Assembly (NCBI GenBank): GCA_003453695.1
Contig: DMNK01000090.1
Span: 1 to 25,740, forward strand
Direction: 5' to 3'
Length of the DNA stretch: 25,740 nucleotides
DNA from: Acidimicrobiaceae bacterium
GTDB lineage: Bacteria; Actinomycetota; Acidimicrobiia; Acidimicrobiales; UBA8190
Part shown: positions 1 through 7,312 of the stretch, one piece after another
How the letters are laid out: each line of letters starts with the position of its first letter
Position numbering within the stretch: position 1 is the first letter of the stretch
Made by a program: the position numbers and the translations under genes
Notes under the pieces: generated by a model
The model's input: the letters and a program-made list of their open reading frames with translations, nothing else
Told to the model about the DNA's origin: nothing
Database searches by the model: none

Positions 1-13
1 GCCCGGACCATCC

Positions 14-46
14 GATCTGGGCGCGATCTGGGCGCGATCTGGGCGC
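14..46. repeat. Three tandem copies of an 11-bp unit
   Basis: The unit gatctgggcgc occurs three times head to tail (14-24, 25-35, 36-46) with no mismatch. It lies just left of the tRNA-like 3' fragment and outside any convincing gene. Its role is unknown. Short direct repeats near attachment sites can be recombinase arm-binding sites, but that is only a suggestion here. Confidence 0.7.
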
Positions 47-107
47 GTAACAGGGGTCTCGAGGGGTCACAGATGGTCACGTAGAGTCATCACTCACTCC
101 CTCGAAA

Positions 108-133
108 CCCCCGTCAGCCTGCGGAAACGGGGG
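108..133. terminator. Hairpin, possible terminator
   Basis: A perfect 7-bp stem pairs CCCCCGT (108-114) with ACGGGGG (127-133) around a 12-base loop. No clean T-run follows on either strand; leftward, the base run after the stem is GGGTTTCG-like. It could end a gene arriving from outside the left edge or be a recombination-site structure. Confidence 0.35.
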
Positions 134-163
134 ATCGGAGCAGATCAGGGAGGAGGCTCCTCC

Positions 164-213
164 GGTGGGTCTTCGCTCCCACCAGGTTGCGGGTTCGACT
201 CCTGCCGGGGGCA
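164..213 (+). other. tRNA 3'-half-like fragment, candidate attachment-site remnant
   Basis: A canonical T-arm is visible: stem GCGGG (189-193), loop TTCGACT (194-200), stem CCTGC (201-205). It is followed by a 7-base acceptor strand CGGGGGC (206-212) and discriminator A213, with no CCA. Upstream, a stem GGTGGG/CCCACC (164-169/178-183) encloses an 8-base loop, one base longer than a normal anticodon loop. No D-arm is found at the expected distance. The only 5' partner for the acceptor is a C-run about 100 bases upstream. The fragment therefore looks like the 3' half of a tRNA without its 5' half, as left by integration of an element into a tRNA gene. A divergent functional tRNA is less likely. 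Confidence 0.45.
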
Positions 214-256
214 CGCAAGACCCGAAGTGTGCGGCAAGTGGACGTAGCCTGAATCG

Positions 257-1060
257 ATGCCCGGCTCGGACCGCTCCGTCTACGTCTTGCCTCGCCGGAT
301 GTGGCGGGCGGGGCTCGGTGCGCTCGGGATCCGACGCGATGCACTCGCCGTCCGGCGACGGTTCGCCGCTGCGCTGACCGGGCACGGCGTCGAGCTCGGT
401 GCCGGCCACTCGCCCTTCCCTGTCCCGAATGGCGTCGTCGTCCGGTACGTCGACCGCTGGGAGCCGGAGGAGAACCGGGCGCTGTTCCCCGAGCTCGCCG
501 ACGGGCTCGGTTTCCTGAGACCCGACATCGTCTCCGACTTGGACGCCGAGCGCCTTTCTGCCATCCCCGACGGCAGTGAGGACTTCGTGATCGCCAGTCA
601 CATCCTCGAGCACCTGGCCAACCCACTGAAGATGCTCGCCGAGATCCACCGGGTGCTCAGGGACGGCGGTCTGTTCGTCCTTGTCCTGCCGGACCGGCAT
701 ACGACCTTCGACGCCGAGCGACCTCCGACCACGGTCGAGCATCTGTACGACGAGTTCCAGCGCGACGTGCGAGAGGTGCCCGATGACCACGTCGCCGAGG
801 CGATCGTCGCCCAAGTCCGCTACAACGGCGACCGGCGCCACCCCGGCGCCCTGAGAGCGGAGCTCACGGCGCTGGAGGTCGAGACCCATCGCCGGCGTTC
901 CATTCACGCCCACGTCTGGGACATGGACGAATTCGGTCAGGTGCTCCGTTTCGCCGAGGACGAGCTCGGCGTCGGTTGGACCGTTGTCGACACGATGTCG
1001 CCAGGCGCCCGGGGATCCCACGCCAACGAATTCGGCTGGCTGCTCTCCCGTCGCGGCTAG
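257..1060 (+). CDS. Class I SAM-dependent methyltransferase
   Basis: A 267-residue predicted cytosolic protein with a Methyltransf_11-type Rossmann core. Motif I is VELGAGH (about 45-51). An acidic strand with DLD follows (about 94-96), then the post-motif stretch ASHILEHLANPLKMLAEI (about 113-130), and the family-typical RVLRDGGLFVLVLPD (about 132-146). It should transfer a methyl group from S-adenosylmethionine, but the substrate cannot be read from the sequence. The C-terminal third (HxHVWDMDEF region) resembles methyltransferases found with sugar or surface-polymer genes, without certainty. The ATG at 257 is preceded by TAGCCT (245-250) with six bases between, which suggests a leaderless mRNA. 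It converges on the oxidoreductase gene with only 14 bases between stops. It is the first gene after the tRNA-like fragment. Confidence 0.85.
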   Translation: MPGSDRSVYVLPRRMWRAGLGALGIRRDALAVRRRFAAALTGHGVELGAGHSPFPVPNGVVVRYVDRWEPEENRALFPELADGLGFLRPDIVSDLDAERLSAIPDGSEDFVIASHILEHLANPLKMLAEIHRVLRDGGLFVLVLPDRHTTFDAERPPTTVEHLYDEFQRDVREVPDDHVAEAIVAQVRYNGDRRHPGALRAELTALEVETHRRRSIHAHVWDMDEFGQVLRFAEDELGVGWTVVDTMSPGARGSHANEFGWLLSRRG

Positions 1061-1074
1061 CGCCGGTACTACAG

Positions 1075-2616
1075 CTAGCGAAGACGTTCCAAGGCGGCCA
1101 TGGCGGCCATAGCGGCGTTGTGCCCTCCGATACCGCTGACCCCGCCCCCGCGCCGGGAGCCGGAACCGCACACGAATATGTTGTCGATCTCCGTTTCGAC
1201 GCCCCAGCCACCCACCTCGTCGTCGGTCTCGGCCCAGGGCCAGCACAGCTCGCCGTGGAAGATGTTGCCGCCGGGAAGCGCGAGTTCGCCGACGAGGTCG
1301 ACCGGGGTGTGCACCTCGATGCAGGGCTTCCCGTTGTCCGTGGAGAGCAAGCAATCGGACAACGGCTCCGCCAGCACCGACTGGAACGAGTCGAGGCATG
1401 CCGACAGCGCACCCTCGCTCGTCGTCATGTTCGCTCCCGTGAAGAGGCGGGTCGGGGTCTGCAGGGCGAACAGGCTGAGGGTCTGCGCCCCCGAGCGGCG
1501 CAGTTCCGGTCCGAGCACCGTCGGGTCGGTGAGGGAGTGGCAGTACACCTCGCACGGCACCGGTGCCGGGAACGATCCCTGTCGCGCCTGCCGCCACGCC
1601 GCGTCGAGTTGGCTCCGGCGCTCGTTCACGTGCAGGGTCCCCGAGAAGGCGGTCTCGGGCGGCACCTGAGACGCCAGCTTGGGCAGGCGACGGACGACCA
1701 TGTTGACCTTCACCTGGGCGCCCTCCGGAGCCGGCCCCAGAGCCTCGGCGTGGAGGAGCCCGTCGAGAGCAGATGGCGCCGCACCCCACAACACCACGGC
1801 GCACAGGTGGTGGTCGCCGCCCTCGGTTGACACCTCGGCTCTTCGCCCGTCGGACTCGACGGAGACGACGGGCCGGCGGAGGTGCAGCTGGGCGCGGGCA
1901 CGGCGGGCGGCGTGCGCCAGCGCATCGGTGACCGTCCCCATGCCGCCGACGGGGACCAACCACTCGCCGGTGCCGTTTCCGATCACGTGGTAAAGGAGGC
2001 AGCGGTTCTGGCGCAGGTCCACATCGCCCGAGGAGGCGAAGGTCCCGATTAGGCCGTCGGTGAGGACGACGCCCCGCACCAGGTCCGTCCCGAAGGCGTC
2101 GTCCAGGGTGTCGCCCAACGGTCGGGACGTGAGCAGCTCCCATCCCGCGGCTCCCAGCCGGTCGCGGAAGAACTCGGCGGGCCGCAGCGGCTCGAGCAGC
2201 GTCGGGGCCACGGCGGCGGCGATGTGGCCGGTGAGTGCCTGCCACGACACCCAACGTTCGAATTCGCCCTGCAGGCCCACGGCCGCGAACGAGTCGGCCG
2301 TCGCTTGCGCGTCGAGGTTGTCCACGACGAGCGCCCCGCCTCCGTCTGGGGTGCACCAGGCGATACGCCGGCGCAGCAACCGGAGATCGACGCCCAGTTG
2401 CGACGCCAGTTCCTCGGGGAACAGCGACACCAGGTACGCGTACGGCGACACCGTCACGTCCACACCCTCGAACGGCCTCGCCGACACCGCCGCGCCGCCC
2501 AAGCGGTCGGTCCGCTCGAGCACCACGACGGAATGCCCGGCCCGGGCCAGCAAAGTGGCCGCCACCAGCCCGTTGTGTCCGCCGCCCACGATGACGACAT
2601 CTGTCTCTCCGGCCAT
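1075..2616 (-). CDS. FAD-dependent oxidoreductase, CrtI/phytoene dehydrogenase-like
   Basis: A 513-residue protein. The N-terminus has the dinucleotide-binding fold VVIVGGGHNG (about 7-16) followed by the acidic end of strand 2 (VLERTDRLGG). The C-terminus has GSGSRRGGGVSGIGGHNAA (about 484-502), matching the C-terminal FAD-contact region of the CrtI/PYROXD2 family. It probably oxidises or saturates a hydrophobic substrate, but no carotenoid genes lie nearby, so phytoene desaturation should not be assumed. The open frame extends further upstream, but the ATG at 2616 places the GxGxxG motif at the usual distance from the N-terminus. It is divergent from the DUF427 gene with about 60 bases between. 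It could equally act on another polyprenyl or amine substrate. Confidence 0.85.
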   Translation of the reverse strand: MAGETDVVIVGGGHNGLVAATLLARAGHSVVVLERTDRLGGAAVSARPFEGVDVTVSPYAYLVSLFPEELASQLGVDLRLLRRRIAWCTPDGGGALVVDNLDAQATADSFAAVGLQGEFERWVSWQALTGHIAAAVAPTLLEPLRPAEFFRDRLGAAGWELLTSRPLGDTLDDAFGTDLVRGVVLTDGLIGTFASSGDVDLRQNRCLLYHVIGNGTGEWLVPVGGMGTVTDALAHAARRARAQLHLRRPVVSVESDGRRAEVSTEGGDHHLCAVVLWGAAPSALDGLLHAEALGPAPEGAQVKVNMVVRRLPKLASQVPPETAFSGTLHVNERRSQLDAAWRQARQGSFPAPVPCEVYCHSLTDPTVLGPELRRSGAQTLSLFALQTPTRLFTGANMTTSEGALSACLDSFQSVLAEPLSDCLLSTDNGKPCIEVHTPVDLVGELALPGGNIFHGELCWPWAETDDEVGGWGVETEIDNIFVCGSGSRRGGGVSGIGGHNAAMAAMAALERLR

Positions 2617-2661
2617 GCCGATGTCAGTTGACCACGCGGTCGCAAGCGACGCCGAAGCCCC

Positions 2662-2667
2662 TAGATT
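2662..2667 (+). promoter_or_regulatory. Putative -10 box of the DUF427 gene
   Basis: TAGATT lies 8 bases before the ATG at 2676, the arrangement expected of a leaderless actinobacterial transcript. No convincing -35 hexamer is seen at 16-18 bases. Confidence 0.4.
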
Positions 2668-2675
2668 CGAAGCCG

Positions 2676-3461
2676 ATGATCTCCCAGCCCGGCGCCGATG
2701 CCCCCGGATCGGGACACCCCGGCCGCGGCGGCGTGCACCTCGAGAAGGGTCACAAGCGGGTCCGTGCCCTCCTGGCCGGCCACGTGGTGGCCGACACCCT
2801 GTCACCATGGCTGGTGTGGGAGGCGCCCTGGTATCCCACCTACTACCTGCCCCGTGAAGACGTGCGGGCAGAGCTCAAGGAGACGGGCGCCACCGAACAC
2901 TCACCGAGCCGCGGTGACGCCGTCGTCTGCGACGTGGTGGTGGACGGCGCCGTGGCCGAAGCCGCCGCCTTGGTCTACGCCGAGTCGCCCATCCCCGAGC
3001 TGCGCGGCCTGGTGAAGCTGCGCTGGGACGCCATGGACGACTGGATGGAGGAGGACGAGCTCGTCTACACACATCCCCGGGACCCCTACACCCGGGTCGA
3101 CATCCTCGCCAGCTCGCGCCGCATCCAGGTCCTCGTCGACGGCGTTGAGGTGGCCAGTTCCGACCAGCCCCGCATCCTCTTCGAGACGGGGCTCCCGCCT
3201 CGGTACTACCTGCCGCTGTCGCACGTGAGCACCGAGCTCCTGCGGCCGTCGTCCACCGTCACCCACTGCCCCTACAAGGGGGACGCCACGTACTGGTCGA
3301 TCGAGGTGAACGGCAAGGTGTACGAGGACTACGTCTGGATGTACCGCACGCCCTTGCCGGAGTCTCAGAAGATCGCCGGGTTGGCGTGCTTCTACAACGA
3401 GAAGGTCGACCTCGTCGTGGACGGCGTCCCGGCGGAGAGGCCCCGCACGAAGTTCTCCTAG
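2676..3461 (+). CDS. Protein with two DUF427 domains
   Basis: A 261-residue protein made of two related DUF427 units (also called NTP_transf_9, although no transferase activity is established). The first unit runs about 30-135, with WEAPWYPTYYLPREDV as a landmark. The second runs about 140-250, with RILFETGLPPRYYLPLSHV and HCPYKGDATYWSI. Both share the YYLP and ThSPsrGDA/THCPYKGDA pattern, so an internal duplication is visible. DUF427 proteins are small beta-rich cytosolic proteins of unknown function, common in actinobacteria. A TTG at 2628 would add 16 residues, but the ATG at 2676 has a -10-like box just upstream and leaves room for the divergent promoter. The stop codon overlaps that of the facing gene within the shared CTAG. 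Confidence 0.85.
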   Translation: MISQPGADAPGSGHPGRGGVHLEKGHKRVRALLAGHVVADTLSPWLVWEAPWYPTYYLPREDVRAELKETGATEHSPSRGDAVVCDVVVDGAVAEAAALVYAESPIPELRGLVKLRWDAMDDWMEEDELVYTHPRDPYTRVDILASSRRIQVLVDGVEVASSDQPRILFETGLPPRYYLPLSHVSTELLRPSSTVTHCPYKGDATYWSIEVNGKVYEDYVWMYRTPLPESQKIAGLACFYNEKVDLVVDGVPAERPRTKFS

Positions 3462-3835
3462 CCTCCGACCGACGACGTCTGGCTGGAGCTGAGCTGGAAC
3501 CACCCCTTGAGCCAGCTGCGCACCCCGGGCCAGTTGGACATGTAGGTGTGGACCTGCTCCTTCACGTTCACCTGCACCGTGGTGATCTGCCCCTGGGGAT
3601 CCACCTTCACCGACTCGAGCTGGACGCCCTTGTCGCCCGCCAGGGCGTTCTGCACCACCGTCTGGGCGTCGGTCTGCGACTGCGATTGCGAGCTGATGAG
3701 GGTCGCCGAGGCGGCCCGGGCCGCGTTGAGGGCGTCGTTGTTCAGACCGCTCTGGTCGAGAAGTGGTGGAAGCAGCCCTGCGGCCAGCGCCACGAGGACG
3801 GCGATGGGCAAGGCCAGTTTGAAGAACAATCGCAC
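3458..3835 (-). CDS. Small membrane-anchored protein of unknown function
   Basis: A 125-residue protein starting at GTG. It has a single hydrophobic segment at about 4-23 (LALPIAVLVALAAGLLPPLL), then an extracytoplasmic Ser/Gln/Ala-rich stretch, and a VKVDPQGQITTVQVNVKEQV beta-like segment (about 76-95). No family is recognised. The segment after the membrane anchor is compatible with a small envelope protein exposed outside the membrane. The stop overlaps the stop of the facing DUF427 gene. A G-rich stretch precedes the GTG, so a ribosome site is plausible. The gene is isolated from the TetR gene by 141 bases in which nothing else is recognised. Confidence 0.65.
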   Translation of the reverse strand: MRLFFKLALPIAVLVALAAGLLPPLLDQSGLNNDALNAARAASATLISSQSQSQTDAQTVVQNALAGDKGVQLESVKVDPQGQITTVQVNVKEQVHTYMSNWPGVRSWLKGWFQLSSSQTSSVGG

Positions 3836-3976
3836 GCCCGGAGAACCCCCCTGCTACTGCGATCCGGACCCGATCGACGGACTGACTGCTCCATTACAAC
3901 CCATCAGCTCGGTTACCGGGTGGAGGTTCCCAGGGGCGTTGTTGGAGAATTGCCAGTTTCGTCCCGACGTTGGGAG

Positions 3977-4627
3977 CTACTCGACGCTGACGAGCAGCGG
4001 CAGCAGCATTTCCTCGAGAAGGTCGTCGAGCTCTTCGCCACCGGCATCGCCGCCCGGTGGAGCCAGAATGCAGATGGCCACGACGCGGCCCATCCATTGA
4101 GCCAGGCGAACCGGGTCACGCCGGCGGATGAGGCCGTTGTCCATGGCCGCCGCCACGAGGGGCGTCACCACGGCGGCGGCGTAGTCGACCAGGGCGGCCA
4201 TGTGCCGGGTCGCCACCCGGCCCACGAAGTCCGGCTCTTCGTGCAGCAGCCGAGCCATGACCGGATGCGTGGAGGCGAAGCGCACGAACTGCGCCGCCAG
4301 CCCCAAAACCGACTCGGGGCCCGACCCGCTCGCCACCACCTCGCCGAAGCGGTCGAAGAAGCGGTAGGACTCCCGGGCCAGCAGCGCCCACGCCGCTTCT
4401 TCCACCGACCCGAAGTGCCGGTAGAGCGTGGAACGGGCCACCCCCATCTCGCGTGCCACGTCGGTCATGGAGGTGCGGGCCAGGCCGTGGCGGGCCAGGC
4501 AGGTGGCCGTGGCATCGAGCGCTCGGTCGAGCCCCGGCGCGGGCCGCTCAGGCAGGCGGGCCAGCAGCGCCTCGAGCGGTTCCACCCCCACTGCGCCGGC
4601 CCCGGCGCCGGCAGCAGCCGGCCCCAT
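3977..4627 (-). CDS. TetR/AcrR family transcriptional regulator
   Basis: A 216-residue regulator. The N-terminal helix-turn-helix is at about 52-73 (TSMTDVAREMGVARSTLYRHF), the most diagnostic stretch of TetR proteins. The rest is a helical ligand-binding and dimerisation domain without family-specific residues. An extra Ala/Gly-rich leader of about 25 residues precedes the DNA-binding domain. The ATG at 4627 overlaps the TGA of the upstream oxygenase gene as TGATG, so the two are one transcription unit with coupled translation; this also decides the start. Co-transcription with the oxygenase and a palindrome over the oxygenase start argue that it represses its own operon. The ligand is unknown and may be related to the oxygenase substrate. 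Confidence 0.9.
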   Translation of the reverse strand: MGPAAAGAGAGAVGVEPLEALLARLPERPAPGLDRALDATATCLARHGLARTSMTDVAREMGVARSTLYRHFGSVEEAAWALLARESYRFFDRFGEVVASGSGPESVLGLAAQFVRFASTHPVMARLLHEEPDFVGRVATRHMAALVDYAAAVVTPLVAAAMDNGLIRRRDPVRLAQWMGRVVAICILAPPGGDAGGEELDDLLEEMLLPLLVSVE

Positions 4628-5517
4628 CACGCCGCCGGCCGGTATCGCCGGTGACGGGTGCGCGCTCCCACTCGCCGCTGCACGTCGCGCAGGGTACGGC
4701 GGTTGACCGGCCCCGGCACCAGACGGAACACCTGGCGGATCCCGGCGCACAGGCCCCGGAACTGGGCACGCTCGGCCCGGCCCCACGTGACGTCGAGGCG
4801 CTGGCGCACCTCGGCGGGGAGGCACCCCACCACGAGCAGCTCAGCGCCCGGTGCCACGAGCGGGGTGAGCAAGGTCGACACCGGGTCGGGCCCGAGGGGA
4901 TGGCCGGGCACGTCGGCGAGGCGGTAGGAGAGCGCCCGTGTGGCGGCCGGGGTGAGCTCGAGGGTGTGGCGACAGATCTCCGTGAACCGCTCGGTGAAGG
5001 CGCGGTAGTCGCGGGGAACGGGCCGGCACGACACGCCGTAGCGGCGGTACCAGGTCACCGTCTCGGCGTAGAGCTGCTCGGCTTCGGCGTCGCGCAGGGG
5101 TCGGCTGTGGAACAGCTCCACCGAGCGGAAGACGTCCCACGTGAAGGTGGCGTGCGCCCACCAAAAGGTTTCGGGGTCGAGGGCGTGGTAGCGGCGGCCC
5201 GAGTCGTCGACGCCCTTGATGGTGCGATGGACGTCGCGCAGCTGCCGGCCCCGCCGCTCGCCGTCGGGGGCGAAGATGGTCGCCCAGATCTGGGGGATCG
5301 ACCGGTAGATGCGGTCGAAGGGGTCGTCGAAGAACGCCGAGTGCTGCTCGACCCCGGCGCCGATGCCCGGGTGCATGAGCTGGAGGACGCCCGTCGCCGA
5401 CCCGGGCAGCATCGATCGCCAGTCCCCGGCGTACCGCCACAGGAGCGACCCTGGCCCCAGCGCCGCCTCCGCCTCTGTCGCCGCCCCGCCGTCCGGCCCC
5501 AGTCCTGGCTGCGCCAT
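4627..5517 (-). CDS. MpaB/rubber-oxygenase family (DUF2236) protein
   Basis: A 296-residue protein of the ER-bound oxygenase MpaB/MpaB'/rubber oxygenase catalytic-domain family (DUF2236). Landmarks are LLWRYAGDWR (about 25-34), LQLMHPGIGAG (about 45-55), DVHRTIKG (about 95-102) and DPETFWWAHATF (about 114-125). Family knowledge ties the conserved histidines to haem binding and oxygen chemistry in latex-clearing proteins; the substrate of this member is unknown. There is no signal peptide, unlike secreted latex-clearing proteins. It is the first gene of a two-gene unit with the TetR gene. The ATG at 5517 lies inside the left arm of an 11-bp inverted repeat and 5 bases after TACTGT, so it may be translated from a leaderless mRNA. 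Confidence 0.85.
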   Translation of the reverse strand: MAQPGLGPDGGAATEAEAALGPGSLLWRYAGDWRSMLPGSATGVLQLMHPGIGAGVEQHSAFFDDPFDRIYRSIPQIWATIFAPDGERRGRQLRDVHRTIKGVDDSGRRYHALDPETFWWAHATFTWDVFRSVELFHSRPLRDAEAEQLYAETVTWYRRYGVSCRPVPRDYRAFTERFTEICRHTLELTPAATRALSYRLADVPGHPLGPDPVSTLLTPLVAPGAELLVVGCLPAEVRQRLDVTWGRAERAQFRGLCAGIRQVFRLVPGPVNRRTLRDVQRRVGARTRHRRYRPAA

Positions 5518-5549
5518 ATCGAACAGTAGAGCACAAAGTGTTCGATATG
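5515..5549. promoter_or_regulatory. Palindromic operator over the oxygenase start, probably bound by TetR
   Basis: A perfect 11-bp inverted repeat: catatcgaaca (5515-5525) and tgttcgatatg (5539-5549), separated by 13 bases. It covers the oxygenase start codon and its putative -10 box (5523-5528 on the minus strand), an ideal place for repression. The TetR gene is the second gene of this unit, so self-regulation is the simple reading. Confidence 0.65.
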
Positions 5550-5554
5550 TCGGG

Positions 5555-5974
5555 TCAGCCCGCCCAGGGGCCGACCCCGCTCACCCGCTCGGGCGTGATT
5601 CGCAGCACCAGGCCGGGCGGCGGGTCGTCCATCGGCGGGAAGCGCACGTCGGGACCGAGATAGACGTGCGCCAGGCGTTGGAGGAGCTCCGGCGCCCCGC
5701 CTTCGGTGACTCGGGCCCGTCCGTGGACGACGAGATAGTGCGCCAGGCCGTTCGGGTCCATCGCTCCGGTCTCGAGCGACAGCGCAACGCGGGGATCGCG
5801 CCGGACGTTGCCCAGCTTCCGGCGCTCGCCGAGATGGCCGCTCACGATCTCCTCGCCCTCCACCCCGATCCACACCACGCTGACCTGCGGCCCGCCGTCG
5901 GGATCGATCGTGACCAGGTGCGCCAGATGACCCGCGGTCAAGGCGGCACGCACAGTGTCGGTGAGCACGGTCAT
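5555..5974 (-). CDS. PPOX-class (pyridoxamine 5'-phosphate oxidase-like) protein, probably F420- or flavin-binding
   Basis: A 139-residue split-barrel flavin-reductase-fold protein. The order GHLAHLVTIDPDGGPQVSVVWIGVEG (starting near residue 15), then GHLGERRKLGNVRRDPRVALSL (about 46-67), is typical of actinobacterial PPOX-class F420-dependent oxidoreductases. The RKLGNVRRDPRVALS segment forms the cofactor phosphate-binding part in this family. The sequence does not decide between F420, FMN or haem. Start choice is supported by AAGGAG about 8 bases before the ATG at 5974. It ends 38 bases before the oxygenase start, so it lies upstream on the same strand, and is divergent from the ParA gene. 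The substrate is unknown. Confidence 0.85.
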   Translation of the reverse strand: MTVLTDTVRAALTAGHLAHLVTIDPDGGPQVSVVWIGVEGEEIVSGHLGERRKLGNVRRDPRVALSLETGAMDPNGLAHYLVVHGRARVTEGGAPELLQRLAHVYLGPDVRFPPMDDPPPGLVLRITPERVSGVGPWAG

Positions 5975-6027
5975 GGCGGCTCCTTCAGCAGAGCTTCATC
6001 TTCATCGGGGACGGGTCACCCACTGTC

Positions 6028-6033
6028 TAGGCT
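6028..6033 (+). promoter_or_regulatory. Putative -10 box of the parA-like gene
   Basis: TAGGCT is separated by six bases from the ATG at 6040, the same spacing as TAGCCT before the methyltransferase gene. A leaderless transcript is likely. Confidence 0.4.
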
Positions 6034-6039
6034 GCGTCC

Positions 6040-6810
6040 ATGGCACGTGTGGCCGCGGTGGCCAACCAGAAAGGCGGGGTGGCCAAGACCACCACCGTGC
6101 ACGCGCTGGGCTACGCCCTCGTCGAGCGAGGACGACGGGTACTGCTCGTCGACCTCGACCCGCAGGCGTGTCTCACGTTCTCGGTGGGCGCCGACCCCGA
6201 CTCGCTCGAGTTCTCGCTGCACGACGTGTTCGTGCGCCGGATGAAGGTCACCGAAGTGCGGAAACCGGTGGCGGGGGTGGAGGGCCTCGACATCCTTCCC
6301 GCCACGATCGACCTGGCGGGCTCAGAGGTGCACCTGCTCACGCGCACCGGCAGGGAGCACGTGCTCGAGCGTGCGCTCGAGCCGGTGGCCGACGACTACG
6401 ACGTGGTGCTCGTGGACTGCCCGCCGTCGCTCGGCGTGCTCACCATCAACGGCCTCACCGCCGCCCAGGAAGTGCTGATCCCGCTCCAGTGCGAGGCGCT
6501 CAGCCATCGCGGCGTGGGACAGCTGCTCGAGACCATCGACGACGTGAAGATGTTCGCCAACTCCGCGCTGAGCGTGCGCGGCGTGATCGCCACCATGTAC
6601 GACGACCGCACCCGGCATGGTCGCGCCGTGCTGCACAGCGTCAAGGAGCGCTACGGCATGGAGGTGCTCGAGCCCCCGGTGCGGAAATCGATCCGTTTCG
6701 CCGAGGCGCCCGAGCGCGGACGCTGCATCATCCAGCACGCGCCGAGCTCGGCAGGCGCCGAGGCCTACCGGGCCCTGGCGGCCACCATCGACGCCGGGTG
6801 GAACCAGTGA
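6040..6810 (+). CDS. ParA/Soj family ATPase
   Basis: A 256-residue cytosolic ATPase with the deviant Walker A KGGVAKTT (11-18), the Walker A' strand LLVDLDPQ (about 35-42) and Walker B region DYDVVLVDCPPSL (about 119-131). ParA proteins form ATP-dependent dimers on DNA and position chromosomes, plasmids or protein complexes. It has no N-terminal DNA-binding extension, as in Soj/MinD-like short ParAs. No parB follows; instead the TGA overlaps the GTG of a small CxxC protein, so cargo positioning by an orphan ParA is as likely as DNA segregation. No parS-like palindrome was noticed nearby. Confidence 0.9.
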   Translation: MARVAAVANQKGGVAKTTTVHALGYALVERGRRVLLVDLDPQACLTFSVGADPDSLEFSLHDVFVRRMKVTEVRKPVAGVEGLDILPATIDLAGSEVHLLTRTGREHVLERALEPVADDYDVVLVDCPPSLGVLTINGLTAAQEVLIPLQCEALSHRGVGQLLETIDDVKMFANSALSVRGVIATMYDDRTRHGRAVLHSVKERYGMEVLEPPVRKSIRFAEAPERGRCIIQHAPSSAGAEAYRALAATIDAGWNQ

Positions 6811-7205
6811 GTCCGGAGGGCCCGGACCCGCTCGGCAAACAGGCGCTGTTCTGGGCTCCCGCCACCCGCGTCGACGACCCGGGCCGGCCGGGTGAGGAGG
6901 AACCGGAGGACGTGGGCAAGTACGCCCTCTATTCCCGGTTCTCCGACTCCGCTGACGACGAACACCCCGGCATCGACCTGCCCTCGCCGTTCCCTCCCGG
7001 GGGCATGGGCCTGGTCCCGCCGGTCGAAATCGCCTGCTCGTCATGCGCTGTGCACACCGAGGTGGACGTCCTGCGCTACCTGACGCTGCACGTGCCGTTC
7101 TTCCTCTGGCGCCCCGGCCGCGGCTACACCCGCTTCATGACGTGCCCCGCCTGCCGGCGCCGGACGTGGCTCAGCGCGTCGTGGACGCCGTTCTCGTCTC
7201 GCTGA
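6807..7205 (+). CDS. Small CxxC/CxxC protein co-translated with ParA
   Basis: A 132-residue protein of no recognised family. It begins at GTG 6807 inside the overlap GTGA with the ParA stop, which implies translational coupling. The N-terminal half is acidic and Pro-rich and contains two similar short motifs, LGKQALF (about 9-15) and VGKYALYS (about 37-44). The C-terminal half has CSSC (77-80) and CPAC (113-116) separated by about 32 residues, which would suit one zinc site (zinc ribbon). Conserved tryptophans flank the second pair. The GK-x-AL motifs in a disordered acidic region could be contact peptides for the ATPase, but that is inference. Confidence 0.75.
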   Translation: MSPEGPDPLGKQALFWAPATRVDDPGRPGEEEPEDVGKYALYSRFSDSADDEHPGIDLPSPFPPGGMGLVPPVEIACSSCAVHTEVDVLRYLTLHVPFFLWRPGRGYTRFMTCPACRRRTWLSASWTPFSSR

Positions 7206-7312
7206 CCCGAGCGCCGCCTCGATCACCTCAGCTCGCCGCTGTCACCGGCGAGACCCGTCACACGCGAGTCCCGCCGGCGACGCAGCGTCCCAACCCCGCC
7301 CTGTCCTTGTGG

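Noticed and set aside
77..2356. Long open frames opposite the methyltransferase and oxidoreductase genes
   Set aside because: Arg/Pro-rich composition typical of the antisense of GC-rich genes; no domain, and they overlap two well-supported genes.
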